This document shows, in pieces, positions 8,292 through 15,095 of a stretch of 15,095 nt of DNA (positions within the stretch are counted from its first letter, which is position 1; the number at the start of each line of letters is the position of its first letter). The notes under the pieces are model-generated. The model worked only from the letters and a program-made list of their open reading frames with translations. It ran no database searches and had not been told where the DNA came from. This stretch comes from JALZAQ01 sp038253885 (lineage in GTDB: Bacteria > Gemmatimonadota > Gemmatimonadetes > Gemmatimonadales > Gemmatimonadaceae): assembly GCA_038253885.1 (NCBI GenBank), contig JBBSGP010000062.1:1-15095 (forward strand), read 5' to 3'. The translations under genes and the position numbers were made by a program.

Positions 8292-9466
8292 AGATCCTCA
8301 TCGACGCCTTGTCGGCCCGGGAAGGCGGCGGTGTCACATACGTGCGGCAACTGCTCCCCGAGCTGTTGCGTCAGTTGCCGGCGGACGAGATTCACGTCTT
8401 GCTGGCGCCCAGTTACCAGGCGGACATCATCGAGCGGGTGCCAGAGGGAGCGCGCGTGATTCCCGCTCCGCTCAGCGATAGCGGCGTGTTCAGGCGGCTC
8501 TGGTATGAGCAGACCGGGCTGCAGCGACTTGTTCGCCGTGAGGGGTTCGATCTCCTCTACACGGTGGCCGAGGCGGGAGCGATGTGGGCATCCTGTCCCC
8601 ACGTCGTTCTGGCGCGCAATCTCAGTGTCTTCGTCTCACCGGACTCCTTTCCCGCCGGCCGCGCTCGCCGCCGAGCAATGGTGTACCGCCTCACGCGACA
8701 GCCCGTGGCGTACCTTTCGCTGAGGTCTGCCACGACGGTGGTTTGCGTGTCGGAGACGTTTCGCGACATGATCGTCCGAAAATTCCGACTCGATCCAAAC
8801 CGCACTCGTGTGGTTCATCACGGCGTCAATCCCCTCTTTTCGGGCGAATCCGTCGCCGCGTCCGAACGTCCGGTCACGGCCGGTTGGCCGGTATCGTATC
8901 TGCTCACCGTCTCGTCGGTGGCTCCGCACAAGAACCACGATGTTCTGGTCGAAGCGTACGCCATGGCGCATGCCCAGCTTGGGAGCGATCTGCCGCCCCT
9001 CCTGATCGCTGGGGGAACGACCGACCGAGTACTCCACGCCGAGCTCCTGTCGCTGGTCGAGAGACGCGGTCTCGCGGGCCACGTACGGTTCCTGGGCCGG
9101 GTGGATCAGGACGAGCTTCCGGCACTCTACCGTGGGGCCGAGCTCTTTCTGTTCCCGTCGCGGTTGGAGACGTTCGGCTTGCCTCTGCTGGAGTCGATGG
9201 CCGCCGGGACCCCGGCCATCGTCTCCGACCTGCCCATCACCAGGGAGATCGGGGGCGATGCGCCGCGCTTCGTGCGGGAAGGGGATGCCGCGGGGCTTGG
9301 CGCGGCTATTGTGGAGTTGCTGGGCGATCCTCGCCGGCGAGAGTCGATGTCCAAACTCGGCCGGGAACGAGCGGCTGGCTTTTCCTGGGAATCGACGGCC
9401 CGGGCCATGGCCGCCATTTTTTCCTCGGTCGTGATCCGAGGCGGCGCCGAGCGTCAGCTCACGTAG
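8288..9466 (+). CDS. GT4-family glycosyltransferase (mannosyltransferase-like)
   Basis: Second GT-B glycosyltransferase of the pair, 392 aa. Seen: an N-terminal KILIDALSAREGGGVTYVRQL loop (acceptor side), VVCVSETFRDMI, VVHHGVNPLF, the VAPHKNHDVLVEAY block, FLGRVDQDELPALYRGA, and the E-x7-E motif in RLETFGLPLLESMAAGTPAI with SDLPITREIGGDA. These are hallmarks of GT4 enzymes close to bacterial mannosyltransferases, though specificity is not readable. The start is GTG at 8288, overlapping the previous stop (GTGA); a GAGG lies about 13 bases upstream. The 3' end overlaps the convergent oxidoreductase by 13 bp, leaving no space for a separate intergenic terminator. Confidence 0.89.
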   Translation: MKILIDALSAREGGGVTYVRQLLPELLRQLPADEIHVLLAPSYQADIIERVPEGARVIPAPLSDSGVFRRLWYEQTGLQRLVRREGFDLLYTVAEAGAMWASCPHVVLARNLSVFVSPDSFPAGRARRRAMVYRLTRQPVAYLSLRSATTVVCVSETFRDMIVRKFRLDPNRTRVVHHGVNPLFSGESVAASERPVTAGWPVSYLLTVSSVAPHKNHDVLVEAYAMAHAQLGSDLPPLLIAGGTTDRVLHAELLSLVERRGLAGHVRFLGRVDQDELPALYRGAELFLFPSRLETFGLPLLESMAAGTPAIVSDLPITREIGGDAPRFVREGDAAGLGAAIVELLGDPRRRESMSKLGRERAAGFSWESTARAMAAIFSSVVIRGGAERQLT

Positions 9467-11217
9467 CGCAGCCGCTCTTCCCACACGCCCCGCGCCATCG
9501 CGAGCGCGCCGGTCGGGCACGCCGTAACGCAGGCGCCGCACCGATTGCACAAATCCTGGTCCAGGAGCAGCGCCGGTACCCCTCCATTCCCGATCGAGAG
9601 CGCTCCCACTGGACACGCTGGCACGCACTTTCCGCAGCTCGTGCAGCTGGCGTCCACCACGGGCAGCGTGGCGCAGTCGAAGCAGCGCTGAGCTTCGTGA
9701 AGAGCGTCATCGAACGCCGGATGCGCCCCGTCGGAGAACGGGTCCGCGGGTGTCTGGTCCAGCACCGCCAGCGTCCGGCGAGATAACGCCAGTGCCCGCG
9801 GAGTCCGAGCTGCTTCCCAATCGTCGGCCTCGATCCACGCGGCCGAGAGACGCACCCCTACGCGCCGCCCAAGCAGCTCGGCGTGTATCTGCCAGGCCGC
9901 TCGCTTGCCGTCGGCGACCGCGTGAGCGATGGAGCGATGGCCGAACGCGCATGCGCCACCCGCCCAGACGCGCCGCATGGACGTCTGAAGCGTCTCCGGA
10001 TCGGTGGCGATGAAAGCCCCCGATTCGATCGCCAGCTCATGGGCGAATGGAGCGACGGGTGCTATGCGCGGCCCCGCGAGAAGAAGCTGCTCGCACGCGA
10101 GAACGCGATTGTCCTCTCCCTCGGCTCGCCCGATGACCACTGCCGAGAGCTGCCCGCTCCCCTCGTCGTTCCTGATGGTCAGTACGCGGCACCCGTGGTA
10201 GATCTCCACGCCATCGGCGAGCGCCCCCGCGAGCATGTGGGCGGGCTCTCGCGCTTCCTCCGAGGTGGACGAAAGGACCAGGGACACGCCCGCGTCCCTT
10301 CCATCCCTCTCACGGGCGCGCCGGAGCGCAACGCGCGCGGCGTCTACCGCCAGATCTCCATCTCCGGCCACCACGACGCGCACCGCGCTCTCCTGCCGGC
10401 CGGCGAGGACGTCCATCGCGTCCACGATGCACGGATGTCGGGCCGCGTCGAGGAGCGGCGACATCCCGGCAGCGGAGGCCCCGATGGCCACGAAGATCGC
10501 GTCGAACCCTTCATCGAGGAGGCGGCGCAAGGATCTGTCTCCACCCGCCGGAGTGCCAGCCCGGAAGACGATCGCGAGGGAGAGCAGAGCATCGCATTCG
10601 GCGCGCGCGCTGGCGAGAGGAAATCGAAAGGAAGGGAGGGCGCTCGTCATCAAGCCTCCCGGTTGCTGGGAGATCTCGAAGACGTGGCACTCGTGACCGA
10701 GCAGGGCGAGATCGTGAGCACATCCCAGACCCGCTGGCCCCGCACCGATGATGGCGATCCGTTTTCCGGATGCCGGCGGGTGCTCACCCTCGGCGACCCC
10801 GGCACCGACGAGCCCACGAACGGAGCGAGCATCGTGGGAGCTCGTACACGGGCCGGGTGAGGGCATGAGTGACGGCACGGAGAACGCGCTCGCGTACGCC
10901 TCGAGAGCCGCGGCCGCCACCGGCGCGCCGTAATGCCGGCGCCGGCAGCCGCTCTCGCACGGCGCGTGGCATCCATGCCCGCAAACGCTCGCGAAGGGAT
11001 TAGGGCCCCTGGCCAGAAGGTACGCACGAGGATGATCACCCTCGAGGAGGGCATTCGCGATCGCCGGAACGTCGACGCCGAGCGGGCAGCCGTTGCCGTG
11101 AGAGCACGGAACGAGGGCGGCGACGCCTGCTGGGGTGAGCGGGGCAGGGTACGCGTCAGGTTGATCGGTCACATCACGCTGGTTAAGTTGCCGCAGGTGA
11201 CATCCGAGCAGCGTCAT
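9454..11217 (-). CDS. GltD-like FAD-dependent NAD(P) oxidoreductase with C-terminal 2[4Fe-4S] ferredoxin domain
   Basis: Cytoplasmic flavoprotein of 587 aa related to the glutamate synthase small subunit. Domains seen: an N-terminal Fe-S domain (about 30-110) with Cys38, Cys44, Cys79, Cys83, Cys87 and Cys91; an FAD-binding GAGPAG motif at 158-163 followed by HVFEISQQPGGL; a central region with VVAGDGDLAVDAARVA, the second nucleotide (NAD(P)) fold; WAGGACAFGHRSIAHAVADGKRAA, the FAD-closing motif; a linker RCFDC (Cys512, Cys515); and two C-x2-C-x2-C-x3-C-P clusters (525/528/531/535 and 557/560/563/567). It likely moves electrons between NAD(P)H, FAD and Fe-S clusters; the partner is unknown. 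The first C-x2-C pair common in GltD N-terminal domains is absent. The ATG at 11217 gives the full N-terminal domain; a GTG at 11172 is a possible alternative. It stands alone on the minus strand between glycan genes. Confidence 0.85.
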   Translation of the reverse strand: MTLLGCHLRQLNQRDVTDQPDAYPAPLTPAGVAALVPCSHGNGCPLGVDVPAIANALLEGDHPRAYLLARGPNPFASVCGHGCHAPCESGCRRRHYGAPVAAAALEAYASAFSVPSLMPSPGPCTSSHDARSVRGLVGAGVAEGEHPPASGKRIAIIGAGPAGLGCAHDLALLGHECHVFEISQQPGGLMTSALPSFRFPLASARAECDALLSLAIVFRAGTPAGGDRSLRRLLDEGFDAIFVAIGASAAGMSPLLDAARHPCIVDAMDVLAGRQESAVRVVVAGDGDLAVDAARVALRRARERDGRDAGVSLVLSSTSEEAREPAHMLAGALADGVEIYHGCRVLTIRNDEGSGQLSAVVIGRAEGEDNRVLACEQLLLAGPRIAPVAPFAHELAIESGAFIATDPETLQTSMRRVWAGGACAFGHRSIAHAVADGKRAAWQIHAELLGRRVGVRLSAAWIEADDWEAARTPRALALSRRTLAVLDQTPADPFSDGAHPAFDDALHEAQRCFDCATLPVVDASCTSCGKCVPACPVGALSIGNGGVPALLLDQDLCNRCGACVTACPTGALAMARGVWEERLRYVS

Positions 11218-11309
11218 GCCGTTGCTCTACAAGGTAGGACTGGCCAGATGGCGCTGAAGTTACCTGGCGCACGCATCCGTCCGGGTCTGGCCCCCCAACG
11301 CACTCAAGA

Positions 11310-12656
11310 ATGAGCACATACGAGCAACTGAGCGAGAAAATCGCCCGCCGCGACGTGGTCTGCGGGGTCGTAGGCTTGGGCTACGTCGGTCTACCCCTCG
11401 CTGTCGAGATGGGGAAAGCCGGGCTCCGCGTCATTGGATTCGAGAAATCGGAGCGAGTGGTGGGCAGCGTCGGCGCGGGGAGGAGCCACATCAAGGACGT
11501 CTCGGACGCCGACGTGGCTCGCCTTCGCGGTGAAGGAAAGCTCGAGGCGACCCTCGATATGTCGCGACTGTCGGAGTGCGACGTCGTCTCCATCTGCGTG
11601 CCGACTCCGCTCGGAAAGACCAAAGATCCCGACATGTCGTTCGTCCAATCGGCAACGGACGCCGTGGCGAAGGCCCTTCGTCCGGGGCAGCTGATCGTTC
11701 TCGAGTCGACGACCTATCCAGGGACGACGCGGGAGTTGATGCTGCCGCTGCTCGAGGCGCGAGGGTTCGTCGTCGGCGACGACTTTTTTCTCTGCTTCTC
11801 TCCCGAACGCGTGGATCCAGGCAACGAGCGCTGGCACACGCGCAATACACCCAAGGTGTTGGGCGGCATCACGGAGCACTGCACCGAATTGGGCCGGCAA
11901 GTATACGGGCTCTTCATCGACAAGATCGTCCAGGTCAGCTCCCCCGAAGCGGCGGAGCTGACGAAGCTTCTCGAGAACACGTTCCGCATGATCAACATCG
12001 GTCTGGTGAACGAGATGGCCGTGATCTGCGACAAGCTCGGCGTCGACGTGTGGGAAGTGATCGACGCCGCGGCCACGAAGCCGTTCGGCTTCATGAAGTT
12101 CACTCCCGGCCCGGGTCTCGGCGGACATTGCATCCCGCTCGATCCGCACTACCTCGCCTGGAAGATGCGCACGCTCCATTACAAGACGCGCATGATCGAT
12201 CTGGCCGGGGAGATCAACACCGAGATGCCGGCGTTCTGGGTGACGAAGGTGCAGGAAGCGCTCAACGACGCCGGTAAATCCGTGAAGGGGGCAAAGGTTC
12301 TGGTGATCGGGGTGGCGTACAAGAAGGACATCGACGATCTGCGCGAATCGCCGGCGCTGGACATTCTGGATCTGCTCGCCGGCAAGGGGGCTGTGGTCAG
12401 CTATCATGACCCGTTCATCCCCGAGATTCGCGAGGACGGGCACACTCCGGCGGGCGCTGTCGGCAAGTCGGTTGAGCTCCGCGACGATGTTCTCCGCGCC
12501 GCTGACGCGGTCATGATCGTGACCGACCACACGTCGCTCGACTATCCGCTCATCGTGAGCCGCGCCCGCATCCTCGTCGACACGCGAAACGCCGCGCATC
12601 GACTGACGGCTCGGACGAGCCCCGTTACGGCATCCGGCGCACCGGCGCTGGTCTGA
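11310..12656 (+). CDS. wbpA: UDP-N-acetyl-D-glucosamine 6-dehydrogenase (WbpA type)
   Basis: Nucleotide-sugar dehydrogenase of the UDP-Glc/GDP-Man dehydrogenase family, 448 aa. It should oxidise C6 of UDP-GlcNAc to UDP-GlcNAcA with two NAD+ turns. Seen: the N-terminal Rossmann motif GLGYVG (about 22-27), CVPTPLGKTKDPD, ESTTYPGTT, SPERVDPG, the central dimerisation segment KLLENTFRMINIGLVNE, the active-site block GPGLGGHCIPLDPHYLAWK with catalytic Cys274, and the C-terminal domain GVAYKKDIDDLRESPA with VTDHTSLDY. The GGHCIPLDPxYL signature fits WbpA-like enzymes better than UDP-glucose dehydrogenase (usually GGSCFPKD) or WecC. The ATG at 11310 has no evident Shine-Dalgarno sequence. The 92-bp gap to the divergent oxidoreductase gene (11218-11309) must hold any promoters, but I see no convincing boxes. 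It heads the export block. Confidence 0.92.
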   Translation: MSTYEQLSEKIARRDVVCGVVGLGYVGLPLAVEMGKAGLRVIGFEKSERVVGSVGAGRSHIKDVSDADVARLRGEGKLEATLDMSRLSECDVVSICVPTPLGKTKDPDMSFVQSATDAVAKALRPGQLIVLESTTYPGTTRELMLPLLEARGFVVGDDFFLCFSPERVDPGNERWHTRNTPKVLGGITEHCTELGRQVYGLFIDKIVQVSSPEAAELTKLLENTFRMINIGLVNEMAVICDKLGVDVWEVIDAAATKPFGFMKFTPGPGLGGHCIPLDPHYLAWKMRTLHYKTRMIDLAGEINTEMPAFWVTKVQEALNDAGKSVKGAKVLVIGVAYKKDIDDLRESPALDILDLLAGKGAVVSYHDPFIPEIREDGHTPAGAVGKSVELRDDVLRAADAVMIVTDHTSLDYPLIVSRARILVDTRNAAHRLTARTSPVTASGAPALV

Positions 12657-12669
12657 GCCCGGGCGCGTC

Positions 12670-13506
12670 ATGAGCGTGCCAGCGCGCGAGCTGCCCGTCG
12701 TCATCATCGACGGAACCGGCGGATGGGCTCGCTGGTGGGCCGACCTTCGCGATTATCGCGGTGCGCTGCAGAGCCTGGCCTGGCGCAATCTGCGCTCGCG
12801 CTACAAGCAGTCGCTGCTGGGAGTGCTGTGGGCACTTCTCCAGCCAGCCGTCCAGGTGGGTGTCTTCACACTGCTGTTCGGCGTGCTCGCGCACATTCCC
12901 AGCGACGGCGTGCCCTACGCGTTGTTCGCGCTCGCGGGCCTCCTGCCGTGGAACTTCTTCAGCAAGGTGGTCTCCGAGGGAGCGCAGTCGCTGGTCGTGA
13001 ATCAGAACATCATCACGAAGCTCTTCTTTCCCCGCGTGTACCTGGTGATCGCGGCCGGGGCTTCTGCGGCCGTCGATGGCGCCGTCACGCTCGCGTTGCT
13101 GCTGGGCGCCATGGCGTGGTACGGGTTATGGCCCGGCCCGCATGCATGGCTCGTCCTCCCGGCACTCCTCGGAGTCGTGCTTCTCTCCTTCGGGATGGCC
13201 GCGCTGCTCGCCGCACTGAACGCTCGCTGGCGCGATGTCCAGCACACGTTGCCCTTTCTTCTCCAGGTCGGCATGCTGGCGACGCCGGTGATCTACCGCG
13301 CCAGCTTCGTGCCCGGCAAGTGGCGCTGGCTGCTCGGACTCAACCCGCTGACGGGGTTGATCGAGGTGTTCCGAAGCGCCATCCTCGGATTGCCTCTCCC
13401 CGACCAACGTCTGGTGATGCTCTCGCTCTTCTTCAGCGCCATGGCGACGCTCGGCGGGGTGTGGCTCTTTCGTCGCACCGAGTCGATCATCGTCGACGTC
13501 GTATGA
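12670..13506 (+). CDS. wzm: Polysaccharide ABC transporter permease
   Basis: ABC-2 type integral membrane subunit of an O-antigen/capsule exporter, 278 aa (typical Wzm 255-280). An amphipathic N-terminal stretch with DLRDYRGALQSLAWRNLRSRYKQS, the family's cytoplasmic interface motif, precedes about six hydrophobic segments: roughly 49-74, 83-98, 121-145, 159-183, 193-210 and 247-267. LLPWNFFSKVV and NQNIITKLFFPR are characteristic of Wzm permeases. It would pair with the Wzt ATPase to move a lipid-linked glycan across the inner membrane. The gene begins 13 bp after the dehydrogenase stop and its TGA overlaps the wzt ATG (ATGA), so permease and ATPase are made in step. Confidence is high for family, moderate for the exact polymer class. 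Confidence 0.93.
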   Translation: MSVPARELPVVIIDGTGGWARWWADLRDYRGALQSLAWRNLRSRYKQSLLGVLWALLQPAVQVGVFTLLFGVLAHIPSDGVPYALFALAGLLPWNFFSKVVSEGAQSLVVNQNIITKLFFPRVYLVIAAGASAAVDGAVTLALLLGAMAWYGLWPGPHAWLVLPALLGVVLLSFGMAALLAALNARWRDVQHTLPFLLQVGMLATPVIYRASFVPGKWRWLLGLNPLTGLIEVFRSAILGLPLPDQRLVMLSLFFSAMATLGGVWLFRRTESIIVDVV

Positions 13507-14756
13507 GCGGGCTGGCGGTTCGCGCCGAGTCGCTGGCCAAGCGATACCGCATCCCGCACCCACAAGCTCCGTCCGTCCGCTCCTATCTGACTTCTCGGCG
13601 CGCCTGGTCGTCCCCGAGGACGGTCAACGTGGACGCTCTGCGGGATGTGAGCTTCGAGGTTCCGGAAGGTGAGGTGTTCGGCATCATCGGACGCAACGGC
13701 GCCGGGAAGAGCACGCTGCTCAAGATCCTCTCGCGCATCACGACGCCGAGCGGGGGACGCGCCACCATCCGCGGGCGAGTCGCCAGCCTGCTGGAGGTCG
13801 GTACCGGTTTCCATCCCGAGCTCACGGGCCGCGAGAATGTTTTTTTGAACGGCATGCTCCTGGGCATGCCACGACGGGAGGTTCTGCGCGCCTTCGACGC
13901 CATCTGTGATTTTTCCGGAATCGGCCAGTACATCGATGTGCCCATCAAGCGCTACTCCAGCGGGATGCAGCTGCGCCTCGCCTTCGCGGTTGCGGCGCAT
14001 CTGGCCGCCGACACGATGATCATCGACGAGGTGCTGGCCGTCGGAGACGCCGAGTTCCAGGCGAAGTGCACCGGCGCGATGCAGGATGCCGCCGGGGCGG
14101 GCCGGACCACGTTGTTCGTGAGCCATAACATGCCGGCGGTGGAGAATCTCTGCTCTCGAGCAATGCTGCTCGATCGCGGAACAGTGACCCGGATCGGGAC
14201 GGCTTCCGCCGTCGTTCGGGAATATCTGAAGGGTGCCGCCGAGAGCTCTCAGGAGGCGAGCGGCTACGACGCTCCCGAGTCTCACGCCCCGGCGGCCCTG
14301 GTGCGTTTCAGGGCGGCGCGGCTTGCGGGCGCGACCGGCGCCACTCCCATCCAGGGTGAGAGCATCAGCGTCGATATCGAGCTCGATGTGCGTCAGCCGG
14401 TGCGTCAGCTCCAGGTGGAGTTCTCTCTCTGGACCGTGGAGGGTAGCCTGATCGCGAGCACGTGCAGCTCCGACTATGGATGCACGTGGGACCTCTCGAC
14501 CGGTTCACATCGTCTCGCGATCCGGCTTCCGTCGGCGAGGTTGCTGCCGCGAACGCACATCCTCTCACTGCGCGCATTCCTCGACTGGGGTCACACGCTG
14601 TTCGATCACGTCCCGCGCGCCCTGACATTCGAGGTTCTCCCGAGGGATGTCCTGGGTCATGGAGTTGCTCTGCTCGCCGACCGCGGCGTGACGTGGCTGC
14701 CGGCCAGCTTCACACTCGACGGGCAGCAAGCGGAGCCATTGGTGCCACCGTCGTGA
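13503..14756 (+). CDS. wzt: Polysaccharide ABC transporter ATP-binding protein with C-terminal glycan-recognition domain
   Basis: Wzt-type ATPase of 417 aa. Nucleotide-binding domain: Walker A GRNGAGKST (63-71), the Wzt-specific ASLLEVGTGFHPELTGRENV segment, ABC signature YSSGMQ (151-156), Walker B TMIIDE (171-176) and switch His208 in FVSHN. The remaining part from about residue 235 to the end is a beta-rich extension of the Wzt_C kind, with VDIELDV, LQVEFSLWTVEG and GSHRLAIRLPS. In E. coli O8/O9a this domain binds the modified non-reducing end of the O chain before export. Capsule ATPases such as KpsT lack it, so its presence favours an O-polysaccharide exporter. The ATG at 13503 overlaps the wzm stop; an in-frame open stretch upstream runs through wzm in another frame and is not coding. 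The stop overlaps the next GTG (GTGA). Confidence 0.94.
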   Translation: MSGLAVRAESLAKRYRIPHPQAPSVRSYLTSRRAWSSPRTVNVDALRDVSFEVPEGEVFGIIGRNGAGKSTLLKILSRITTPSGGRATIRGRVASLLEVGTGFHPELTGRENVFLNGMLLGMPRREVLRAFDAICDFSGIGQYIDVPIKRYSSGMQLRLAFAVAAHLAADTMIIDEVLAVGDAEFQAKCTGAMQDAAGAGRTTLFVSHNMPAVENLCSRAMLLDRGTVTRIGTASAVVREYLKGAAESSQEASGYDAPESHAPAALVRFRAARLAGATGATPIQGESISVDIELDVRQPVRQLQVEFSLWTVEGSLIASTCSSDYGCTWDLSTGSHRLAIRLPSARLLPRTHILSLRAFLDWGHTLFDHVPRALTFEVLPRDVLGHGVALLADRGVTWLPASFTLDGQQAEPLVPPS

Positions 14757-15095
14757 CGTCCGACCGCGAACCGCGGCGGCTCTGGGTCGTGACGGAATGC
14801 TATCCCACTCCCGATTCGCCAAATCAGTGTGCCTTCGCGCATCGCCAACTGGTTGAGCTGGGTCGACTGCGATGGGATGTGCGCGTACTGCTTCCCAATG
14901 GATGGTTTCCGCCCGTGTTCTGGCGGCTCGCTCCGGCCTGGCGGGCCGCCAGGCGACGCCGCGTTCCGTCGTCGTGGCGGCCGGACGGAGTGACGGTCTC
15001 CGATCTCTTTCACCAGAACCGTGTTCCCAGCCGGCTCTCGCGTCCCCTCGACGGCGCGGAGCGGGTCGGCAATGCGCTGGCCGCTGCTCTCGTCA
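14753..15095 (+). CDS. Glycosyltransferase, N-terminal part (cut by window end)
   Basis: An open frame runs from a GTG at 14753, overlapping the wzt stop as GTGA, to the right edge: 114 codons with no stop. The N terminus reads as RRLWVVTECYPTPDSPNQC followed by AFAHRQLVELGRL and a strand WDVRVLLPNGWFPP, then FWRLAPAWRAARRRR. A short beta strand followed by an E-x-YP-P loop and FAHRQ-like helix is typical of the acceptor-side Rossmann domain of GT4 glycosyltransferases, where the sugar acceptor binds. The donor-site motif would lie beyond the window, so the assignment rests on the N-terminal pattern and on position in the export operon. Coupling to wzt supports it being part of the same glycan assembly unit. 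Confidence 0.65.
   Translation, partial: MTSDREPRRLWVVTECYPTPDSPNQCAFAHRQLVELGRLRWDVRVLLPNGWFPPVFWRLAPAWRAARRRRVPSSWRPDGVTVSDLFHQNRVPSRLSRPLDGAERVGNALAAALV

Noticed and set aside
9883..10860. Plus-strand open frame (325 codons) inside the oxidoreductase region
   Set aside because: Antisense to a protein with intact FAD and Fe-S motifs; no recognisable motif of its own.
11391..12707. Minus-strand open frame (438 codons) opposite the WbpA-type dehydrogenase
   Set aside because: Shadow of a strongly conserved gene; the product is His/Arg/Asp-rich with no family signature.
12723..13502. In-frame N-terminal extension of wzt running through wzm
   Set aside because: This stretch overlaps the wzm gene in another frame, is Arg-rich and unlike any ABC ATPase; the ATG at 13503 gives the normal Wzt N terminus.

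Overview
This window is part of a surface-polysaccharide (O-antigen or capsule-like) biosynthesis and export locus. The organism is probably a GC-rich Gram-negative bacterium. Evidence for that is GC-rich codon use throughout, frequent GTG/TTG starts, weak Shine-Dalgarno sequences, many 4-bp ATGA/GTGA gene overlaps, and a Wzm/Wzt-type O-polysaccharide ABC exporter. The phylum cannot be fixed from the sequence alone. No rRNA, tRNA, CRISPR array, insertion sequence or clear terminator was seen.

Layout. (1) Minus-strand operon, 5081 down to 64: rmlB, rmlA, an ArnC/GtrB-like polyprenyl-phosphate glycosyltransferase, a sugar N-formyltransferase and a WecE-type aminotransferase. Together they form a coherent route: glucose-1-P to dTDP-glucose (RmlA), to dTDP-4-keto-6-deoxyglucose (RmlB), to dTDP-4-amino-4,6-dideoxyhexose (WecE, probably Fuc4N), to its 4-formamido form, to a lipid-phosphate-linked sugar (ArnC-like enzyme). 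(2) A 230-bp divergent intergenic region at 5082-5311. (3) Plus-strand block 5312-9466: an AsnB-type amidotransferase and two GT4 glycosyltransferases, the latter pair coupled by a GTGA overlap. (4) A lone minus-strand gene, 11217 down to 9454: a GltD-like FAD/iron-sulfur oxidoreductase whose 3' end overlaps the preceding glycosyltransferase tail to tail. It has no obvious role in glycan synthesis. (5) Plus-strand block from 11310 to the right edge: a WbpA-type UDP-GlcNAc 6-dehydrogenase, the Wzm permease, the Wzt ATPase with a C-terminal glycan-recognition domain, and the start of another glycosyltransferase cut by the window end.

How the genes work together (inference). UDP-GlcNAcA from the WbpA-type enzyme may be incorporated as a uronic acid and amidated by the AsnB-like protein. 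The GT4 enzymes would build the chain on the cytoplasmic face, and Wzm/Wzt would export it. The formamido-sugar branch looks like a separate decoration system that makes a lipid-phosphate sugar donor. The most notable points are the Arn-like formamido-sugar module and the replacement of the catalytic Asn by Val in its formyltransferase.
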